From: Azolla caroliniana
Taxonomy: Eukaryota; Polypodiophyta
Assembly: GCA_043228905.1 (NCBI GenBank)
Contig: JBHGNT010000012.1
Span: 16,492,001 to 16,556,000, forward strand
Reading direction: 5' to 3'
DNA: 64,000 bases
The position numbers and the translations under genes are program-made. Numbering within the stretch: the first letter of the stretch is position 1; each line of letters begins with the position of its first letter. Below the pieces are notes generated by a model. It had not been told where the DNA came from. It made no database searches and saw only the letters and a list, made by a program, of their open reading frames with translations. Below, piece by piece: positions 1-10,044 of this stretch.

Positions 1-1212
1 CATTTTCTAGACAAGATCGAGTCATGGGTAGTAAAAAAATCCTAGAACATGATCATAAGAAATGTATGTCTATCATGAAGAACTAGTTCAACTAGTTGAA
101 GTGTATGACTAAACTGGTGCTACTTATGAAGACAGTGACTAGTAATGAACACAACGAACAATGAAATGAGATTCTAGTGGTGAAGATAGTTAGGACTAAA
201 GAGAGTGCTTATCAATGAAATGAGAGTCTAAAAATGAAGAGAACTCATAATGAAATGAGAGTTTAATGGTGAAGGGAGTTAGGAGTGAAAAGAGTGCCCA
301 ATTGTGAATGTGCTTCTCACAATGAAACAAGAGGATAGTAGGGAAGAGAGTTACATATTAGTTCCTAGCCATGATATGAGAATCCTCTAATAAAGATGGC
401 AAAGAAAGTTAGGAGCAAAAGGGGAACATGTGTCAAGAAGTCTAGGAATGAATGTGAACTACCAGACACCAAACATGGTACGAGCATGATCATAACCATA
501 ATTCTCTGACCTTAGGGTTAGATGGGGACTAATTCATAAGGAACGAAGGGTGATGATTGAATTATCTCAACCCCATGATGGAGATAACTTTAGATTGTTT
601 CATCACTTGGCATAGGGTTTAAGCATGTTGCTACCTTAATATGAACGGGATGATCTTTATTATTTTTTATAGAGACTCTAATAGTGTGGCAAAGCTCTAA
701 AGTTATACAAGTTTGCACCCTTCTTCTTCAAACCCAAGGTATGATCCATGTTTGTTCTTGGTGGTATGGAACTCCAAGGGGGAACTTGGATCTATCTCAC
801 TTTCGCTAGGGGGTGGTTGGGTGGATTTATGTCCTTTCTTCCTTATTTTCTCATTAGTTCTACTAAAGTTATTTAATATTCTTACAAAAATGTCTCTCTT
901 GGTTCAGAACCCCTATGGTTATGTCATAGTTTCATACACATACATGCATTTTCACAATAATGCAAGATGCAACAAAAATCACACACTTGTTTTTTATCCA
1001 TAGCTCCACACACTCATTGACAATGAATGTAACAAGGATTCAACATAGGCTAAGAGGGGAAATTCTGAAGATGGCGTAGATTGTGAGTGTCAGAACATAA
1101 GGCACATTGGTTATACCATCACCAGATCATGGATCCACATGAGGAAACCCAAATGCCTTGTTGAGTTGCATCATAACCTCATTTCACTTCATCAACCAAC
1201 CTTGAATATGAT
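1..1212. other. Non-coding left flank with degenerate A/G-rich repeats
   Basis: No gene is supported here. Between about 150 and 460 an AATGAAATGAGA-like phrase recurs at irregular spacing, followed by GTGAAG and AGTTAGGA blocks. It looks like a decayed tandem repeat. The rest is AT-rich sequence without a convincing reading frame. The stretch ends at the 5-bp target-site duplication (1213-1217) of the next element. Confidence 0.5.
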
Positions 1213-1217
1213 GTAGA

Positions 1218-1662
1218 TGTTGAGAAATCATTGCGGAAATTAATCACAATAATTAGACGAAGCTGAAATACGAATCACACCCACAATGCGAGAAAGACAA
1301 GATAAACGACTATACACAGAGATTTACGTGGAAACCCTAAAACGGGGAAAAACCACGAGTGAACAGATTCTTCACTATAGTATAGTGGATATACAATACA
1401 GAGAAGAATACAACACTTTGTCCAGTGTATCAGCCGCACAGGGCTCTTCGCGTCTGTTGTTACACACACAACTATGGCGCGGCTCTCACTTCTCTCTCTC
1501 TCTCTCTTAGTCATTCAGTTTCTACAGTTCTAACTCTGTTCATCACATAACTAAAAGTTTTCCCTAGTTGCATATGTACTTACGCAACTTTCTGGTTATT
1601 TACGTACGTAGCCCTCATGGGATGCACACTTAGACTATTTACAAATATAGTCTCCCGAATTG
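1218..1662 (-). repeat. Truncated 3' LTR of the deleted Copia
   Basis: About 445 bp aligned to 2829-3273, with about 15 substitutions and a CT-length difference. The upstream end of the LTR (element orientation) is missing because the internal deletion ends inside it. Confidence 0.85.
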
Positions 1663-2800
1663 GCTACCACTGTAGCCTTCGTCATCAAGCCTTCCAGTCA
1701 ATATCAGATTCAATCTAATATTAGGGATATGTTGAACATCCTTCAACGTTAGTCGACACCCTGTCGACGTCGTTAAGCACACACTTCCGACTCCGGTTAT
1801 CTTGCACTCTCCACTATCACCCATCTTTACATAGCCATGATCCCCAACTATGTAAGTCGAGAAGTACTCTCTCGACGGAGTAATGTGAAAGGATGCGCCG
1901 GAGTCGATCACCGAAGTGCACTCTTCACTTGCAAGATTTGCACTTGTCTGTTCACAGATGAACAGAAGTTCCTCATTGCTTGTAGCAATGGCCGAAGTGT
2001 TCTTTTCATCCGGGGTTCGACATTATTTCTGATAGACTTATCTTTCTTCATGTGTCGGCAGTCCTTATGGAAGTGTCCGGGTTTTCCGCAATAGAAGCAC
2101 ACAGGCTTACCTCTGGACTTCGATCTGGCGTGGGATTTGTTTGTTCGCTACGGACTTCTTCTTCGCCGGTCCCTTCCTCTGTCCATGTGTTGAGTTAGAT
2201 TCGACTCTGTTTGGGACAAGACTCCTTTGTCTTTCCTCCTTGCCTCCTTGTTTAGGATGCTTGTCTTCATCGTCTGTAAAGACAAGTTCTCTTCATGACA
2301 GGAGGTGTTGAGAGTAACCACCAGGTTCTCCCAACTTTCCGGTAGTGTGCACATCAGTAGGATGGCCTGCATTGCATCATCCAGGGGAAACTTGGTCGTA
2401 GCAAGTTGATTTACATACCCCATGAATGTGTTGATGTGTTCGATGATGCTCTCACCGTCTCTGATTTCAGCCGTACGATCTTTCTCATTAGCAAGGTTCT
2501 ATTGAGCGCGTTCTTCCTCTCATAAAGACCCAATAGCTTCTGCCACATCTCGTGGGCATTCGTGTCGTTCGCCACATGCTGAAGGACACTTACATCGACA
2601 CATTGTCAAATTGTGGCCACGGCCTTTCTGTTTAGGAGCTTCCAGTCCGACTCCAATACCCCCCTAGGTATTTCTGCCCTATCGACTGGCTCGTACAGGT
2701 CTTTTACTATGAGAAGGTCTTCCATCTTTATCTTCCAGTTTGCATAGTTATGAGAGTTTAGAACTATCATACCTGGGAATCCGCTCACGCCTCCTTCCAT
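1639..2800 (-). pseudogene. Copia gag-protease remnant
   Basis: The minus strand encodes, in pieces, a gag start (MEGG... with NYANWKIKMEDLL), the gag body (CTLPESWENLVVTL), a CX2CX4HX4C zinc knuckle (CFYCGKPGHFHKDC) and a protease motif (IDSGASFHITP). Frameshifts separate the pieces. The protein parallels residues 1-400 of the intact Copia at 5.2 kb and ends where the deletion joins the LTR. It cannot encode pol. Any mobility would have depended on enzymes from another copy. Confidence 0.88.
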
Positions 2801-2828
2801 GCGTGCACCTCAAGCTCTGATACCAGTT

Positions 2829-3377
2829 TGTTGAGAAATCATTGCGGAAATTAATCACAATAATTAGATGAAGCTGAAATACGAATCACACCCAAAATGC
2901 GAGAAAGACAAGATAAACGACTATACACAGAGATTTACGTGGAAACCCTAAAACGGGGAAAAACCACGGGTGAATAGATTCTTCACTATAGTATAGTGGA
3001 TATACAATACAGAGAAGAATACAACACTTTGTCCAGTGTATCAGCCGCACAGGGCTCTTCGCGTTTGTTGTTACACACACAACTATGGCGCGACTCTCAC
3101 TTCTCTCTCTCTCTCTCTCTCTTAGTCGTTCTATTTCTACAGTTCTAACTCTGTTCATCACATAACTAAAAGTTTGCCCTAGTTGCATATGTACTTATGC
3201 AACTTTCTGGTTATTTACATACGTAGCCCTCATGGGGCGCACACTTAGACTATTTACAAATATAGTCTCCCGAGTTGGCTATTTACACGATTCCGGTTTC
3301 GGCCTCAGCCGAGTCCCTCATCAACTCCGCTCCGAACTGTCGGATCATCCACCCACTGGAGGGACATATTCCCAACA
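2829..3377 (-). repeat. 5' LTR of the deleted Copia
   Basis: A 549-bp LTR with TGTTG and CAACA ends. It matches 1218-1662 and directly abuts the primer-binding site. A CT microsatellite lies at about 3103-3122. Confidence 0.88.
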
Positions 3378-3382
3378 GTAGA

Positions 3383-3957
3383 ATCACGTCATGCATATTA
3401 ATTATGCAGTTCATTCTCATAAAACATTCCAAAATCATTTCAACACATGCATTAAGATCATGATCATGGAACTTTAAGAAATGTAGACCTTTGAATTTGT
3501 TTTCTAGTATGGATAGCATGGAATTACCCATATATTCAATTATAATTTGTCTCATAGGAAAATTATGGCCTCTAGGAGACATTAATAACACACACACACA
3601 CACACTCTCTCTCTCTCTCTCATCCTCATTTGCAATTGCGATAGTTTCCTCGTCCCCACATCATCATGTGTGGTAATCATGATAGTTTGATCTACTTACC
3701 TTATAATTATGTCAAAACCTACAACCCTTGTTATTGACATCAACGAAGTTATGGTTTATACATAAAAATTACAATTTGAAAGTAGTAGTTTTCATGAGCT
3801 TGTCTAAGCAACCACCATGTACATGGTGTAAAATCTTGATCCTTCCAACAACTTATTAAAGCCAAAAATAAACTTGTTGGAGATACTAGAGTGGACATAA
3901 GAAAATTTCTAGGCTTTTGCAACCAACTCAAACTTTTGTAAGGCTTCATCCTCAGCA
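3383..3957. other. No gene seen; short microsatellite
   Basis: AT-rich single-copy-looking sequence. A compound (AC)n(CT)n microsatellite lies at 3588-3620. No reading frame resembling a known protein was found. Confidence 0.5.
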
Positions 3958-3960
3958 AAT

Positions 3961-4104
3961 AGGATTAGATACCCTAGTAGTCCATGCCGTAAACGATGAG
4001 TGTTCGTCCTTGGTCCGCGGATCGGGCCCCCAGCTAACGCGTTAAACACTTTGCCTAGGGAGTATGGTCGCAAGACTGAAACTCAAAGGAATCGACGGGA
4101 GCCT

Positions 4105-4137
<33 letters not shown>

Positions 4138-4164
4138 ACAACGCGGAAAACCTTACCAGCCCTT
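3961..4164 (+). pseudogene. rrn18: Nuclear fragment of mitochondrial 18S rRNA (NUMT)
   Basis: The segment carries the universal small-subunit rRNA signatures GGATTAGATACCCTAGTAGT, AAACTCAAAGGAAT and GGAGCATGTGGTTTAATTCG in the right order and spacing. The wording (GATACCC rather than the plastid GAGACCC, and ATGAGTGTTCG) fits plant mitochondrial 18S rRNA, not plastid 16S. Only about 200 bases of the central domain are present. Substitutions in otherwise invariant positions (for example CGACGGGAGCC) show decay, so it is not a functional rRNA gene. Confidence 0.88.
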
Positions 4165-4606
4165 AATTTCACGACTCTTGGATAATTCTTCAATAACAAC
4201 TTCGTAACCATTCTTCTTTTGTACCAGTGGGAGGTAAAGTCTTTTCCGGTTTTTCCTGAAAGTATTCAAGTTAGCACTTTTAGTAATATATCCAAATTCT
4301 TTCTCTTGATTCGCTCACTATTATCCATTCCATTATCCATTGATTATGTGCGATGTACAAAAACTGTACTTATCTTACGACGAACCAAAAAGGTTTGGTG
4401 CAATTAAGAAACTAATATTAAGAATTGGTAAGGTAGAGATAGATTTAGAAGCAATCACTTTCTAGCAAACGGAATCTCATTGATAGGGAAATCTTATATA
4501 GTTCTGTATTTCACGGTACAAAAGAAGGATCGAACGAGTCGATGGGGAGCCATATGAAAATCAAATTCATGTACGGTTCTGAATTAGAGGCGGCATTCAA
4601 CTTCAG
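4165..4606 (+). pseudogene. Organellar group II intron 3' fragment
   Basis: The stretch 4547-4579 folds like group II intron domain V: GAGCC pairs with GGTTC across a two-base AC bulge, and an inner stem pairs ATATGAA with TTCATGT. The wording CATGTACGGTTCTG is typical of plant organelle introns. The upstream sequence looks like intron body but I could not assign the gene. Lying directly beside mitochondrial rRNA, it may belong to the same organellar insertion or to a second one from the plastid. Confidence 0.6.
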
Positions 4607-4619
4607 GCATATCAAGCTC

Positions 4620-5120
4620 ATATACACCCTCTTAAGGTTTGGTACAAGCTTGGTTTTCCCATTGAGTGGGTACTTCCGTGCTACTCTTTCATAAACTTGG
4701 AGTTTGATCGTTTCCCTCCAATGAACGCACAACATCATGGCATCACTTCCTTCTACACCCTCCTAATTTGGCACAAGCTTGGTTTTCCCATTGAGTGGAT
4801 ACTTCATTGCTACTCTTTCATAAACTTAGAGTTGACGGTTTCCCTCTAATGAACACACCACCACATCATGACAATGCATCCTTGCCACTTATTTTCCATT
4901 TTACATGACCTTATCCTTATCTTCCCAATGTGCCCATCCTTCTACACCGTCCTAAGGTTTGGCACAAGCTTGGTTTTCCAATTGAGTGGATACTTCATTG
5001 CTACTCGTTCATAAACTTGGAGTTGACGGTTTCCCTCCTATGAACACACCACATCATGACAATGCATCCTTGCCACTTATTTTCCATTTTACATGACCTT
5101 ATCCTTATGTTCCCAAGGTG
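4620..5120. repeat. Three imperfect tandem units
   Basis: Units start near 4624, 4755 and 4944 with an ACACC(C/G)TC(C/T)TAA phrase. They continue with ACAAGCTTGGTTTTCC, GAGTGG(A/G)TACTTC, CTTTCATAAACTT and CACACCACATCATG blocks. Unit length varies (131 and 189 bp). A related block reappears at about 10845-10925 on the other side of the Copia insertion, so the Copia landed inside this repeat family. Confidence 0.7.
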
Positions 5121-5312
5121 CCGAGAATGAGCAAAATGTACTTTGTCATGTGCCATCCATTCACATAGCAAAATGTACTTTGTCATATCCATCCATTGGA
5201 GTCCACTTATCTCTTCAAAATTGTGTTGGGATTTACGGTCCCTCCGGATGGGATGTCCGGAGATGAATGACGGCAAGCCCGGTTGCGGTTACGGAACAGG
5301 AGGATGAAGAGT

Positions 5313-5452
5313 ACCCGGCTACGGAGCCGGATGATGTAAGACCCGGCTACGGAGCCGGATGTTGAAGACCCGGCATGAAGCCGGATGAAGAGTACTCGGC
5401 TACGGAGCCGGATGATGTTGAAGATCCGGCTACGGAGCCGGATGATGTATGT
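5313..5452 (+). repeat. Five ~28-bp tandem repeats in LTR U3
   Basis: Units of 26-30 bp start at 5313, 5341, 5368, 5394 and 5424. The consensus core is CCGGCTACGGAGCCGGATG; the third unit is shortened to CCGGCATGAAGCCGGATG. Each core is partly palindromic (CCGGCTnnnnAGCCGG). The position upstream of the TATA box suggests transcription-factor sites. Confidence 0.85.
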
Positions 5453-5548
5453 ACCCGGAGAGAGATCCGGATGCGGGGACATATTTGTGAATATGTTTGC
5501 CAAGGGCCCTTGTGGCTATATTTGTAAATAGCCGGAAAGTCATATGTG

Positions 5549-5556
5549 TATAAATA
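5549..5556 (+). promoter_or_regulatory. LTR TATA box
   Basis: TATAAATA lies in the 5' LTR, about 100 bp downstream of the ~28-bp repeat array and about 410 bp before the gag start. It marks the U3/R side of the LTR. Confidence 0.7.
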
Positions 5557-5932
5557 TGACTTAGGGCAAACAGTTTTATGTGGCTGCTCATTTTCTGTTT
5601 TCACTTAGAGGGAGCGAAGTGAGAGCAGCCGAGAGAGAGAGAGAGAGGGAGAGAGAAACGAGGAGGTCGTTGCCTCTGTGTATTACCGCCGCCTGTGGCG
5701 AGGACAGCGAGCTCAAGGTCGTCGCCTTGCAGCTCGCCATTGTATACTTCTCTGTATAGTGTTGGTTTGGAGTCTTGTACTCCCGTGGTTTTTCCCGTTT
5801 AGGGTTTTCCACGTTAATCCCTGTGTTATCATGTCTTTCTCTGTGTTTCCTATTTTCTACTGCATTTGATTCGTGATTTCTCGGTTGTGGCCGAACGGTG
5901 AAGGTGAATCGGAGCGTCGATTCGCAACAAAG

Positions 5933-5944
5933 TGGTATCAGAGC
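5933..5944 (+). other. Primer-binding site, tRNA-iMet type
   Basis: TGGTATCAGAGC begins three bases after the 5' LTR end. This is the usual plant Copia sequence complementary to the 3' end of initiator methionine tRNA. Confidence 0.9.
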
Positions 5945-5960
5945 GACGGCAGTGCAGAAA

Positions 5961-8900
5961 ATGGAAGGCGGCAGCAGCGGGCAGCCGGGGATGATGGTGC
6001 TGAATGCGCAGAACTACGCCGACTGGAAGATCAAGATGGAGGATCTTCTGATTGTTCGGGACCTGTACGAACCGATTGACAGGTCGGAAATACCGAAGGG
6101 GGTACTTGAGACGGAATGGAGGCTTCTGAACCGGAAAGCCGTTGCAACCATCCGGCAATACGTCGACGTGAGCGTTCTACAACACGTGGCGAACGACACC
6201 AACGCATACGAGATGTGGCGGAAGCTGTCGGGCCTCTACGAGAGGAAGAATGCGTTGAACCGGACCTCCCTGATGAGGAAGATAGTGAACCTCAAGTACC
6301 GGGACGGCGAGAGCATGGTGGAACACGTAAGCACGTTCATGGGATTCGTGAACCAGCTTGCGGCAATCAAGTTCCCGCTGGAGGACGCAATGCAAGCCAT
6401 CATTCTGATGTGTACATTGCCGGAAAGCTGGGAGAACTTGGTGGTGACTCTCAGCACCTCCTGCACCGAAGATAACTTGTCTCTACAAACGGTAAAGACA
6501 AGTATTTTGAACGAAGAAGCGCGTCGGAGAGATAAAGAACCGGCCTCCGACTCGAAGGCGCTGCTTACCGAATCGGAACGGGGAAGACAATGGAACCGGA
6601 GTCCGCAAAGACGGGAGAAGTCGGGGACCCGGTCGCAGTCAAGAGGAAGACCCACATGCTTCCACTGTGGGAAGCCGGGGCACTTCCGGAAGAATTGTCG
6701 GCATTACCGAAAGGATAACGGAGCCGACGACACCGATTCGAAGAAGTCACCGGAGAGAAACGGTGCATACCAGGGAGCCACGGACCGGAGAGGTCCGGAT
6801 CGGCGAGGGCAGGACCGGAAAGGAACGACGGCACTCGCGGCAAGTGAAGAAGAGATAATGCTCATTACCGAAGAGAGGGAGCTGAACCTTGCCGGTGAAG
6901 AGATGACCTGGGTGGTCGATTCCGGAGCGTCGTTCCACCTGACCCCGGAGAAGAAATACTTCTCATCCTACATAGCCGGTGAGCACGGCTGTGTCCGGAT
7001 GGGAAATGAAGGTACATGCCGGATTGCCGGCATAGGAGACGTGTGGCTGATGACATCAACCGGATGCAAGATGCTGCTGAAGGATGTTCGACACGTTCCG
7101 GAGGTTCGATTGAACCTGATTTCGGCCGGGAGGCTAGACGATGAAGGCTACACGGGTAGCATCCGGAACGGTGTCATGAAGTTCAGCAAGGGGAGCTTGA
7201 TAGTAGCTCGGGCCCGGAAGGTCAACACACTGTACCTGATGAATTCCCGGCTATGTCCGGAGGAGCTGAATGTAGCAGCTGACACTGCCGGTGAGCTATG
7301 GCACAAGAGACTGTGCCACATGAGTGACAAGGGGATGAAGAGGCTTGCAGAAGACAACCTTATTCCAGTGAAGCATGTGCACCTGGAGAAGTGCACCGAC
7401 TGTCTGGCCGGTAAGCAAAACCGGACCTCCTTCCACTCAAGGCCACCGACGAGACGTAGCGCACCATTGGAGCTGGTGCACACTGACGTGTGTCAAGTAG
7501 AAACGAAGTCACATGGTGGAGCCCAGTACTTCGTGACATTCATTGATGACCACAGCCGGAAGCTGTGGACGGCACCGTTGAAGACAAAGGACCAAGTATT
7601 GTCCGTCTTCAAAGAACTCCACGCGAGAGTGGAAAGAGAATCCGGCAAGAAACTGAAAGCGATACGAGCGGATAACGGAGGAGAATACCGAGGGCAATTT
7701 GAGGAGTATTGCCGTTCGATGGGAATCCGGCTCGAGTTTACCGTGCCGAAGACGCCGGAACTGAACGGGCTGGCCGAGAGGATGAACCGGACCATAATGG
7801 AGAGGGTCCGGAGTATGCTGGCGCATGCGAAATTACCCAAGGGGTTTTGGGCTGAGGCAATGTCGACGGCGACATACGTGATAAACAGATCACCCTCAGT
7901 ACCTTTGGATGGAGACACGCCGCAGAGAGTGTGGACCGGTAGGGAAGTATCCTACCGGCATCTGAAGGTGTTCGGGTGTCTCGCATATGTGCATGTGGCA
8001 AAGGACCGGAGAGGAAAGCTAGATCCAAAGACCCGGCCATGCATATTCCTCGGTTACGGCAACGACGAGTTCGGCTACCGAGTATGGGACCCGGTCGACA
8101 AGAAGATATTCAGGAGTCGAGATATCATCTTCATGGAGGACAAGACACTCGCCGACTGGGAGTCAGAGAAGAAGATGAAGAGCTCCAAGTCGACCGGTGA
8201 GGATCAACTCTACAAGGAGCAGTCCCGACCGGCAAGAGACCGGTTAGCACTCGAGGATCCGGCCGAAGACGGTGAAGAAACAGAACCGGCCGAAGAAGAT
8301 GAAAATGATACCGGAACCGGCCCCGATCCCGAAATGGATTCGGATGAAGAAGAATCGGAAGAACCGGTTACCGAAGCTCCGGAACGGAGATATCCTCTAA
8401 GAGAGAGAAGGGCCCCCCGGAGATTTCCGGAACCAGAGCACGTGCTGCTAACCGACGAGGGGGAGCCGGAGAATTTTGAAGAAGCAGAGCTTGACACACA
8501 TAGCCGCAGGTGGTTAAGTGCCATGCAGGAGGAGATGGATTCCCTGCATGAGAACCACACATATGAACTTGTGGAGTTGCCGAAAGGAAAGCGGGCACTT
8601 CGAAACAAGTGGGTGTTCAAGCTGAAACCGGGAGATGCTGGAAACCCCCCGAGATACAAAGCCAGGATCGTGGTGAAGGGGTTTCAGCAGAAGAAGGGCG
8701 TCGACTTCGACGAGATATTTGCCCCGGTAGTGAAGATGACCTCCATCCGGACGGTGCTGAGCATAGCGGCAAGCATGGACCTCGAGGTAGAACAGATGGA
8801 CGTGAAGACGGCATTCCTTCACGGTGACCTCGAAGAAGAGATCTACATGCAGCAACCGGAAGGATTCGAGAAGAAAGGAAAGGAGCACCTGGTATGCCGG

Positions 8901-10034
8901 TTGAAGAAGAGCCTCTACGGTCTGAAGCAGGCTCCCCGGCAATGGTACCGGAAGTTCGACTCCTTCATGACAGACGAAGGGTACCACAAAACGCAGACTG
9001 ATCACTGCGTATTTGTGAAGAAGTTCGAAGGAGGAGACTTTCTAATACTCCTCCTATACGTGGACGACATGTTGATCGTGGGACGGGACCAGGGCAAGAT
9101 ACGGATGCTAAAGAAAGCACTTCACCGAACCTTCTCAATGAAGGACCTGGGTCCGGCGAGGCAAATACTAGGGATGCACATCATTCGGGACCGGAAGAAG
9201 AAGCAGTTGTGGTTGTCACAAGAGAAGTACGTGACAAAGGTGCTTCACCGGTTCAACATGTCGGAAGCAAGACCGGTGGGGTCAACACTCCCGGCAAACT
9301 GCAAGCTGTCCAGCAAGCAAAGCCCCAAGACAAAGGCTGAGAAGGAGGACATGATGAAAGTACCATATGCCTCTGCCGTCGGGAGCTTGATGTACGCGAT
9401 GGTGTGTACCCGACCGGACATAGGATATGCAGTCGGAGTGGTGAGCCGGTACATGAGCAATCCCGGCAAAGAGCATTGGAACGCGGTCAAATGGATACTC
9501 CGATACCTGAAGGGCACGGCAAACATGTGCCTCCGATTCGGCTCCGGTAAGCCCGAACTCGATGGATTTACCGATTCGGATATGTCGGCTGATGCAGATA
9601 CCAGCCGGTCCACATCAGGGTATGTGATGACGTATGCAGGGGGAGCTGTTTCATGGCAGTCGAGGCTGCAGAAGACGGTTGCACTGTCAACCACGGAGGC
9701 GGAGTACATGGCGGCTGTTGAAGCCGGCAAGGAAATAATATGGATGAAGGACTTCATTAGAGAGCTCGGTGTCCGGCAGGAGGAATACCGACTCTACTGC
9801 GACAGTCAGAGTGCCATCCACCTTGCGAAGAACGCGGCCTACCATTCCCGGACGAAACACATCCAGCGAAGATATCACTGGATCCGGGAAAGGATAGAAG
9901 ACAAGGAGTTCGTGCTGACGAAGATCCACACGGACGAGAACGGGTCGGATATGCTGACTAAGGTACTTACACCCGACAAGCTGGAAGCATGCCGGAAGAG
10001 GATCGGATTGGAGAGACATCCCATGCCGAAGTGA
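5961..10034 (+). CDS. Copia gag-pol polyprotein, intact
   Basis: The frame encodes 1357 residues with no stop. Gag occupies about 1-300 (NYADWKIKMEDLL near 19-30; zinc knuckle C233-C236-H241-C246). Protease has D320-S-G-A. Integrase has the H448/H453/C478/C481 zinc site, a D509-D571-E606 triad and an LNGLAERMNR motif. Reverse transcriptase has D947 and Y-V-D-D at 1033-1036. RNase H has D1205, E1246 and D1281. The frame is open upstream to 5898, but the start at 5961 is preferred because the same MEGG start stands in the older relative at 1.2-3.4 kb and follows the primer site. The gene is GC-rich and full of CCGG, unlike the AT-rich flanks. That fits a recent insertion with little loss of methylated cytosines. 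Confidence 0.96.
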   Translation: MEGGSSGQPGMMVLNAQNYADWKIKMEDLLIVRDLYEPIDRSEIPKGVLETEWRLLNRKAVATIRQYVDVSVLQHVANDTNAYEMWRKLSGLYERKNALNRTSLMRKIVNLKYRDGESMVEHVSTFMGFVNQLAAIKFPLEDAMQAIILMCTLPESWENLVVTLSTSCTEDNLSLQTVKTSILNEEARRRDKEPASDSKALLTESERGRQWNRSPQRREKSGTRSQSRGRPTCFHCGKPGHFRKNCRHYRKDNGADDTDSKKSPERNGAYQGATDRRGPDRRGQDRKGTTALAASEEEIMLITEERELNLAGEEMTWVVDSGASFHLTPEKKYFSSYIAGEHGCVRMGNEGTCRIAGIGDVWLMTSTGCKMLLKDVRHVPEVRLNLISAGRLDDEGYTGSIRNGVMKFSKGSLIVARARKVNTLYLMNSRLCPEELNVAADTAGELWHKRLCHMSDKGMKRLAEDNLIPVKHVHLEKCTDCLAGKQNRTSFHSRPPTRRSAPLELVHTDVCQVETKSHGGAQYFVTFIDDHSRKLWTAPLKTKDQVLSVFKELHARVERESGKKLKAIRADNGGEYRGQFEEYCRSMGIRLEFTVPKTPELNGLAERMNRTIMERVRSMLAHAKLPKGFWAEAMSTATYVINRSPSVPLDGDTPQRVWTGREVSYRHLKVFGCLAYVHVAKDRRGKLDPKTRPCIFLGYGNDEFGYRVWDPVDKKIFRSRDIIFMEDKTLADWESEKKMKSSKSTGEDQLYKEQSRPARDRLALEDPAEDGEETEPAEEDENDTGTGPDPEMDSDEEESEEPVTEAPERRYPLRERRAPRRFPEPEHVLLTDEGEPENFEEAELDTHSRRWLSAMQEEMDSLHENHTYELVELPKGKRALRNKWVFKLKPGDAGNPPRYKARIVVKGFQQKKGVDFDEIFAPVVKMTSIRTVLSIAASMDLEVEQMDVKTAFLHGDLEEEIYMQQPEGFEKKGKEHLVCRLKKSLYGLKQAPRQWYRKFDSFMTDEGYHKTQTDHCVFVKKFEGGDFLILLLYVDDMLIVGRDQGKIRMLKKALHRTFSMKDLGPARQILGMHIIRDRKKKQLWLSQEKYVTKVLHRFNMSEARPVGSTLPANCKLSSKQSPKTKAEKEDMMKVPYASAVGSLMYAMVCTRPDIGYAVGVVSRYMSNPGKEHWNAVKWILRYLKGTANMCLRFGSGKPELDGFTDSDMSADADTSRSTSGYVMTYAGGAVSWQSRLQKTVALSTTEAEYMAAVEAGKEIIWMKDFIRELGVRQEEYRLYCDSQSAIHLAKNAAYHSRTKHIQRRYHWIRERIEDKEFVLTKIHTDENGSDMLTKVLTPDKLEACRKRIGLERHPMPK

Positions 10035-10044
10035 AGGGGGAGTT
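10034..10044 (+). other. Polypurine tract
   Basis: A purine run, AAGGGGGAG, lies just after the pol stop codon and immediately before the 3' LTR. This is the expected plus-strand primer. Confidence 0.85.

Larger units (their letters stand above)
1218..3377 (-). mobile_element. Internally deleted Copia LTR retrotransposon, TSD GTAGA
   Basis: An element on the minus strand, bounded by GTAGA at 1213-1217 and again at 3378-3382. In element orientation the 5' LTR is 3377-2829 (549 bp, TGTTG...CAACA). A tRNA-iMet-type primer site (TGGTATCAGAG, reverse complement near 2818-2828) follows, then gag, zinc knuckle and protease. Coding then stops abruptly after a GRLDDEGYSGS stretch and joins the middle of the 3' LTR near 1662. 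Integrase, reverse transcriptase, RNase H and about the first 105 bases of the 3' LTR are missing. The LTR copies differ by about 15 substitutions in 440 aligned bases, so it is much older than the intact Copia at 5.2 kb, to which its gag is clearly related. Confidence 0.9.
5224..5929 (+). repeat. 5' LTR of intact Copia
   Basis: 706 bp. It contains a five-unit ~28-bp array at 5313-5452, a TATA box at 5549-5556, a GA microsatellite around 5631-5655 and a CCCGTGG...TTAGGG...CCACGTTAAT block near 5782-5816. That block is shared with other Copia LTRs in this window. Confidence 0.96.

Noticed and set aside
3961-4164. Functional rRNA gene or plastid 16S rRNA
   Set aside because: Only the central domain is present, conserved positions are altered, and the signature words are mitochondrial rather than plastid.
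5313-5452. Short direct repeats that could suggest a CRISPR array
   Set aside because: Units are contiguous without unique spacers, lie inside an LTR and are partly palindromic promoter repeats of a plant element.
5207-5604. Open frames on the minus strand of the LTR (RLRSR-type repeats)
   Set aside because: They arise from the ~28-bp LTR array read antisense, recur identically in the other LTR, and show no protein family.
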